From Epiperipatus broadwayi (lineage: Eukaryota > Onychophora > Udeonychophora > Euonychophora > Peripatidae), in contig JAQFVV010000072.1 in the NCBI GenBank assembly GCA_028023455.1, positions 1,574,501-1,638,500 on the forward strand: a stretch of 64,000 nucleotides of DNA, in the 5' to 3' direction. Of the stretch, positions 59,215-64,000 are shown piece after piece; the first letter of the stretch is position 1; each line of letters opens with the position of its first letter. Below the pieces are notes generated by a model. It was not told the origin of the DNA. It searched no databases and saw nothing but the letters and a program-made list of their open reading frames with translations. Position numbers and translations under genes: made by a program.

Positions 59215-60000
59215 CATTTACATAAACTAAAACTAAAAAAAAAAATTACAATTTTTTTTCAAAAATAATAAATAATTAAATACATATTTTATATCTCTTA
59301 AAAATGTTATTTACATATTTACAATCATTTCCTACACTTTCCAATTATTCAATAAAGCCCATTTCCCTCCTAATTTAACTGGAGCTTTTACTATATTTAT
59401 ACATTTGTCCAGGTTTTCCTGAATATATAATATTTCATAATATATTCTCTTATGGTAATTCTTCACCTACTTTATATAACTCTTAAATTTTCCTCACATT
59501 TCATTTTATGTTCTGTATCCCAATAATGCAAATATGGACCTGATTTCATATCTTTTCTATTAATTGTTCGATCATGTTTCTTACCTCTCTCAATTGCCAT
59601 TCTTTTTGTCTGTCCTATATATACTTTATTGCTTTTTCCAGAGCTAATTTTATAAACTAGTCCCACCACACTACTAACATCATTTAACTCCTTTGCATTA
59701 TTTAACCATTTACCTCAAGAGTATTTTTCCAAGCTATTTTACATTATTGGGCAATTTTTCTTTCGTTAATCTTTTATATACTTTTTCTGAATACGAAATA
59801 AACATCCATTTACAATTTCTATATTTATTCCTGTTATTATCATCTATTTGAATATCAAAAATCCTTCCGATTGCTTTCTCTTTGTAATCTGTTTTTATAT
59901 AACCATTTTTCACCTTTAATTTCTGATTATATGCCTCTTTTTTAGCTAACATTATCCTATCATTCTTTAATTTAAATTTCTTTAAAACTCCAATTTTCTG
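59215..60000 (-). pseudogene. PLE1 fragment: linker and GIY-YIG endonuclease
   Basis: Two open parts on the minus strand. The upstream one (59734-59952) has KYRNCKWMFISYSEKV and RLTKEKLPNN, a region between RT and endonuclease. The downstream one (59472-59669) has GLVYKISSGKSNKVYIGQTK, an intact GIY-YIG pair, but with Ser for the usual Cys pair, then KKHDR and YLHYWDTEHK. Stops separate the parts. 3' tail 'agttttagtttatgtaaatg'. Head-to-head with the copy at 60003. Confidence 0.8.
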
Positions 60001-60002
60001 GC

Positions 60003-61231
60003 ACCATGGATAATAAGAATAACTATAGAGAGAGTAAATGGATGTCTATTCCATATTCAGAAAAACATAAAAGATTAATGAAAGAAAAATTGCCGAATAA
60101 TATGAAAATAGCTTGGAAAAATGACTTTCGGTAAATGGGTAAATAATACACAAGAGTTAAATGGTGTTAGTAGTATAATGGTTCTACTTTATAAAATTAG
60201 CTGTAGAAAATACAATAAAGTATATAATAGTCAATAATATGTTTTAAAATACATATATACAAGCAACAAAGATTACAAATCATAAAATTATCATAAAAAA
60301 GCCTTTTTCAGCAAATTATGTTTTTTGCCCTTTTCAATATGTCTCCATAATACCATGATTTAAAATTCATACAGCGACATCTATATCAATACAAGGGAGA
60401 AGACAGATAAACAAATGGATATCCGACATGATCTATTACATGATTTTTTTTTCAAACCTACTACAAAATTACTGTTATATATATTGAATTGATATATATC
60501 CACATATATTAGTTAATTAACTATCCATTCTTTATCCATTAACCACTTATTATTCAACTTAATGGATGTTTTGTATATATTCATACAGTTGTTTTTATTA
60601 TACATGATATAGTTTGCTTCATATATTTTACGTCTATTAACATTTTTAATATAATCAAGAACACTTAAATTATCAATACAATTTATTTTATGTCCGTACT
60701 GCAAATAATGAACATATAACGCAGATCTATCATCTTTCCTAGCAATACCATCATTGTGTTCTTTAACTCTTCCTCCCAATTGCTTTGCCGTCTGGTCATA
60801 GTAAACCATATTACAAAAATTTACATCTAATTTTATAAAACATTAGGTAAGGAATATGATTGAGATATTAATAGAAAAGATATGAAGTCAGGACCATCTT
60901 TAAATTATTTAGCTACAGGGCATAAAATCAAAATTAAATGTGAAGAAAATATAAGCATTACAAAGTATGTGAAAGATTACTATAAGAGAATATATTATGA
61001 AACGTATATTCAAAAAAACTTGGACAAAGATCCAGCAAAATCACATGGAAAATGGGCTTTATTAAATAATTGGAAAGTGCAAGAAATGATTGTAAATATA
61101 TAAATAACATTTTAAGAGCTATAAAATATGTATTCAATTATTATTATTGAAAAAAAAATGTAAAAATGTTTTTTTTTAATTATAGGTATAATTTTTTTTT
61201 TTTTTAGTTTTAGTTTATGTAAATGAATATT
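60003..61231 (+). pseudogene. PLE1 fragment, inverted partner, split by PLE2
   Basis: 60006-60140 encodes DNKNNYRESKWMSIPYSEKH, matching the minus copy. The sequence is interrupted by a PLE2 insertion (about 60228-60846) and resumes with DMKSGPSLNYLATGHKIK and KWALLNNWK up to the stop at 61103, then the 'gtttatgtaaatgaatatt' tail. About 28 bp appear lost at the insertion site. Together with the minus copy it forms a large inverted pair. Confidence 0.8.
60228..60846 (-). pseudogene. PLE2 GIY-YIG endonuclease fragment, nested in PLE1
   Basis: Open from 60845 to 60513: FIKLDVNFCNMVYYDQT (VYYD in place of YIG), GGRVKEHND, then HYLQYGHKINC and KWLMDKEW. It differs strongly from PLE1, so it is another family. 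Its 3' flank (60230-60420) matches family D at 14.3 and 50.0 kb ('tgcccttttcaatatg'). Confidence 0.75.
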
Positions 61232-61951
61232 ATAAATGCTTAAGTGACAGCCAATCAGATGGAATAATGGCATCACATGGGACTCCAAATTCTAAAACAC
61301 AAGCCAGAACTATTAGAAAAAGATGGATCCATCTTAATCTATGCCTCAATTATATTTAAATAAGCCAGACTCAAGCATTTTGAACTAAGAGTGTGAAGCT
61401 TAAATACCTTCACATTTAATCCACTAAATATTATATATATAAATTAACAACGCTTGTGTTTTAGAATTTGGAGTCCCATGTGATGCCATTATTCCATCTG
61501 ATTGGCTGTCACTTAAGCATTTTTAAAGCGTATCTGTTGAAGGTGTTTAGCTTTCACGTTATTATATTATCTGTTTACGCTTAAATTTAATATATTTACA
61601 TTTATTAATATCATTTCATTAGATTTAAAAATATTTCTTCGTTGTAAATCGGATGATTTCGCGTTGTTAATTTATATATATAGTATTTAGTGGATTAAAT
61701 GTGAAGGTATTTAAGCTTCACACTCTTAGTTCAAAATGCTTGAGTCTGGCTTATTTAAATATAATTGAGGCATACATAAAGATGGATCCATCTTTTTCTA
61801 ATAGTTCTGGCTTGTGTTTTAGAATTTGGAGTCCCATGTGATGCCATTATTCCATCTGATTGGCTGTCACTTAAGCATTTTTAAAGCGTATCTGTTTGAA
61901 GGTGTTTAGCTTTCACGTTATTATATTATCTGTTTATGCTTAAATTTAATA
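61232..61951. mobile_element. Family G element: 358-bp monomers, inverted and tandem
   Basis: A truncated minus copy (61232-61452) faces a plus monomer (61453-61810) and a partial second plus (61811-61951); 'cttgtgttttagaatttgg' recurs with a 358-bp period. Perfect 16-bp TSD 'tatgtaaatgaatatt' (61216-61231, 61952-61967), inserted into the PLE1 3' flank. No hammerhead seen and no open frame. Confidence 0.8.
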
Positions 61952-61967
61952 TATGTAAATGAATATT

Positions 61968-62240
61968 GTAAAGTATATGTAAGATATAAAATATGCTAAA
62001 TTTATTTATTTATTTGATTTTAATATATAAGTATATGTTTAAAAGAAATGCAATTCAATGTAAATAATGTCCAGTAAATGGAGTAGATATAGTTAATTGG
62101 TCATGTGAGTTGTATAATATCTTGAGAAGAACTCAATGGAGATGAAAGCCAGTTCGATAAATATTAAAATTATTAATAGTTGTTTATTTCAATCTTATTT
62201 TGATTATTTATTTATGCATTTGTGACAACATTATGGACAA
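61968..62240 (+). repeat. Family F repeat, continuation of PLE1 3' flank
   Basis: Same sequence as 55640-55945 in plus orientation. Directly continues the PLE1 tail if the family G insertion is removed, so F may be the PLE1 terminal repeat. Contains the hammerhead-like segment near 62120-62160 ('tcttgagaagaactcaatgg', 'gatgaaagccagtt'). Confidence 0.6.
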
Positions 62241-62401
62241 ATAAATTATATTGGATATTTGACCATTACAGTAACATTATTACATGTTTTTTTTACTGAT
62301 ATTATTAACCTACATAGTCAAAAGATATCAGGCAGGTTTAGATGACCTAAAACTGGTCTTTAAAATGTATAAAAACTAATGTGTAATATTTAAATACAAG
62401 T

Positions 62402-62730
62402 ATAATATAAAGGGGATTTGAAGCCAGACTTCAAGCTCTCTTTAATCATCTACTCCATTTTATAGAACCAATACATATGACCACATACATGTGAAAAAGA
62501 TAAATGATCTCCGCTATGTATATTTCATGCTGAACCAGCACTCTTTATTTGGTCCAGATGAACATCTCTCATGCATATCTATAATCAATGCTTGGTTTAT
62601 ATTAAAATAGCAAATCTTCAAACTTTAATGAACAGACTTCAATCCTCTCCACTCTCCAACCATCCATGTCATTGAAAATCTGATGATGGTATATTCAAAG
62701 CCCTTGCATGACAATTCCATTATCAGTGTT
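62402..62730 (-). repeat. Family A copy
   Basis: Minus copy with usual blocks ('ggggatttgaagccagact', 'ccatgtcattgaaaatctg'). Confidence 0.7.
62503..62563 (-). ncRNA. Degenerate hammerhead ribozyme (family A)
   Basis: Stem II TGCTG/CAGCA and GAAA are kept, but the core box is ATAAAGA and stem I is altered. Predicted inactive. Confidence 0.5.
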
Positions 62731-64000
62731 AAATCTATATAACTATGCATCATAGTTGGTTTGATTTCAAAATGAATCTTTTTTTGAAATTAAGGCTGTT
62801 ACCTTGAATACATAAAAAAGTAAAAGATGGTTGTTACATGAAATAATGCATTAGTTTCAGGTTTGAATTTTAGTCCTTCATAGGAAATGCAAAATTCAGA
62901 ATCTTACTTGGGGATATTATTTCATTACACTATCTAGAGACTGGTTACTCAAGCTTTCAGTACATGTTCTAGACCAACCTATGAATCACAAACAAATTGT
63001 TGTGGAAAATTTTGAGAAGTTCTCATGTTGGATAATAAATTTTTCATTGAAAGAACAAAAACCTACACACTATTAAAAAACACATAAAAAACTGCTCAAC
63101 ATATTATTGTGTGTCTGACCACTTTTGTGTTTAAACACTTCCTTTTTTATATTCCAATCCACTTTGTATAATCAGCACATCAGTGCAGCACTTCACTTAT
63201 ATTGCTCTCATTTCTCTTGTTCACTTTCAGAGTTTTGTTCTTCATGCTAGAATCCTACTAACATTGATATAGTATATATTTTTAAAAGAGACTAAAAAAA
63301 GTTGTAATTGCTACAAATCAAGAAATCTACTATGAACTAAGTAGTATATATTTTTTAATATGCAGCTTTTCAAAGATCTTATATCAAATCGTAAGTACTG
63401 AAATATAATATAAAGATATATATTTGTATGTGGTAATATGGCTTTTATTATTACTATTCTTATAATAGAATAGTAGCAACATATAATGGGTCACATAAAA
63501 TTTCAGTCTGACTATGGGACCACAGGTGTAAAAAGGTTGCACACCACTGCTCTAGAGCAAGGATAAAGAGACCTGCCTTATTCAATTGTTGATCAGTAAT
63601 TGAGTTCCAAACTATTCTTAGCTAGCGATTGAAACAAGGATAGGAAAATTTTAAAATCCTCATTACCTGGTGGCAGAAAGAACATGATGAATAATACATT
63701 TTCTTTCCCTATTTCTGGAAGCTATAGGCTGTATTATTTTAAATCACTTTGTTTCAGGTATGATCCTTATATAGTGAACATAGGAAAGAAGTAAAATATA
63801 TTTGATCTGCTCTTTATATTATACTAAAAAGTAACCTATTGTTTGATGTTACATCTGTTTCTTAAGTGATGGAGTCATTGGCTTAAGAGCTACAGAAGAT
63901 ATAAAACACCTTTTTTTTTATTAATATTTGGAGTGTATAATTATCTAGTGCATTTGCATGTTTAGAAAAATAAAGAAAATTAAAGGGAGAGAAACAAAGA
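62731..64000. other. AT-rich sequence; hAT-like end near 63550
   Basis: 'aaaaaggttgcacaccactg' (63530-63549) followed by 'ctctagag' looks like a hAT right end and 8-bp target. No left end found. Other sequence is unassigned. Confidence 0.4.

Overview
The window is AT-rich, CpG-poor eukaryotic DNA, most likely from an invertebrate metazoan. I recognise no host gene. It carries a Ty3/gypsy element, an APE-endonuclease LINE of RTE type, Penelope-like (PLE) GIY-YIG fragments, tRNA-derived SINEs, and MITE and hAT remnants. The species cannot be fixed from sequence alone. All ORFs of meaningful length belong to retroelements; the remaining small ORFs look like chance or shadow frames.

Layout. 1.5-8.8 kb: a complete young Ty3/gypsy element with near-identical 1,560-bp LTRs and one open gag-pol frame. 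9.3-16.3 kb: non-coding repeats (families B, D and A, and a TA-flanked MITE) around an unexplained, less AT-rich patch at 10.15-11.04 kb. 20.2-24.5 kb: a (AAT)n tract, a head-to-head pair of PLE endonuclease remnants, then families C and B. 25-30.3 kb: small IR elements, a hAT-like element, and a decayed RTE copy split by a SINE. 33.0-34.0 kb: the best family A cluster. 40.3-44.9 kb: three RTE copies, one full length with an intact 985-codon frame and a 12-bp target-site duplication (TSD). 47-53 kb: tRNA-derived SINEs and a 1.1-kb palindrome. 55-62.7 kb: PLE fragments nested in one another, a 358-bp tandem/inverted element, and a last family A copy.

Main observation. Three unrelated non-coding repeat families, with tandem periods of 478 bp (A), about 465 bp (B) and 426 bp (C), each carry at the same kind of site a sequence that folds as a type I hammerhead self-cleaving RNA. 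Each shows a CTGANGA core box, a short stem II, GAAA, a 2-3 bp stem III, a cleavage site ending UH, and a two-part stem I. There are at least 15 copies in various states of decay. Two further families (D and F), physically linked to PLE open-frame remnants, carry decayed hammerhead-like cores. The insertions are commonly tandem plus inverted partial monomers bounded by one 12-16 bp TSD. This resembles what is known for PLE terminal repeats and animal retrozyme-like elements. I infer non-autonomous, hammerhead-bearing retroelements probably mobilised by the PLE machinery. The families may be undescribed, but this needs a database search.

Functional picture. Gypsy (RT-RNaseH-IN) and RTE (APE-RT) appear autonomous and recent. 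The tRNA-derived SINEs have variable TSDs typical of target-primed insertion. PLE copies here are all broken, so the hammerhead families would need an intact PLE elsewhere in the genome.
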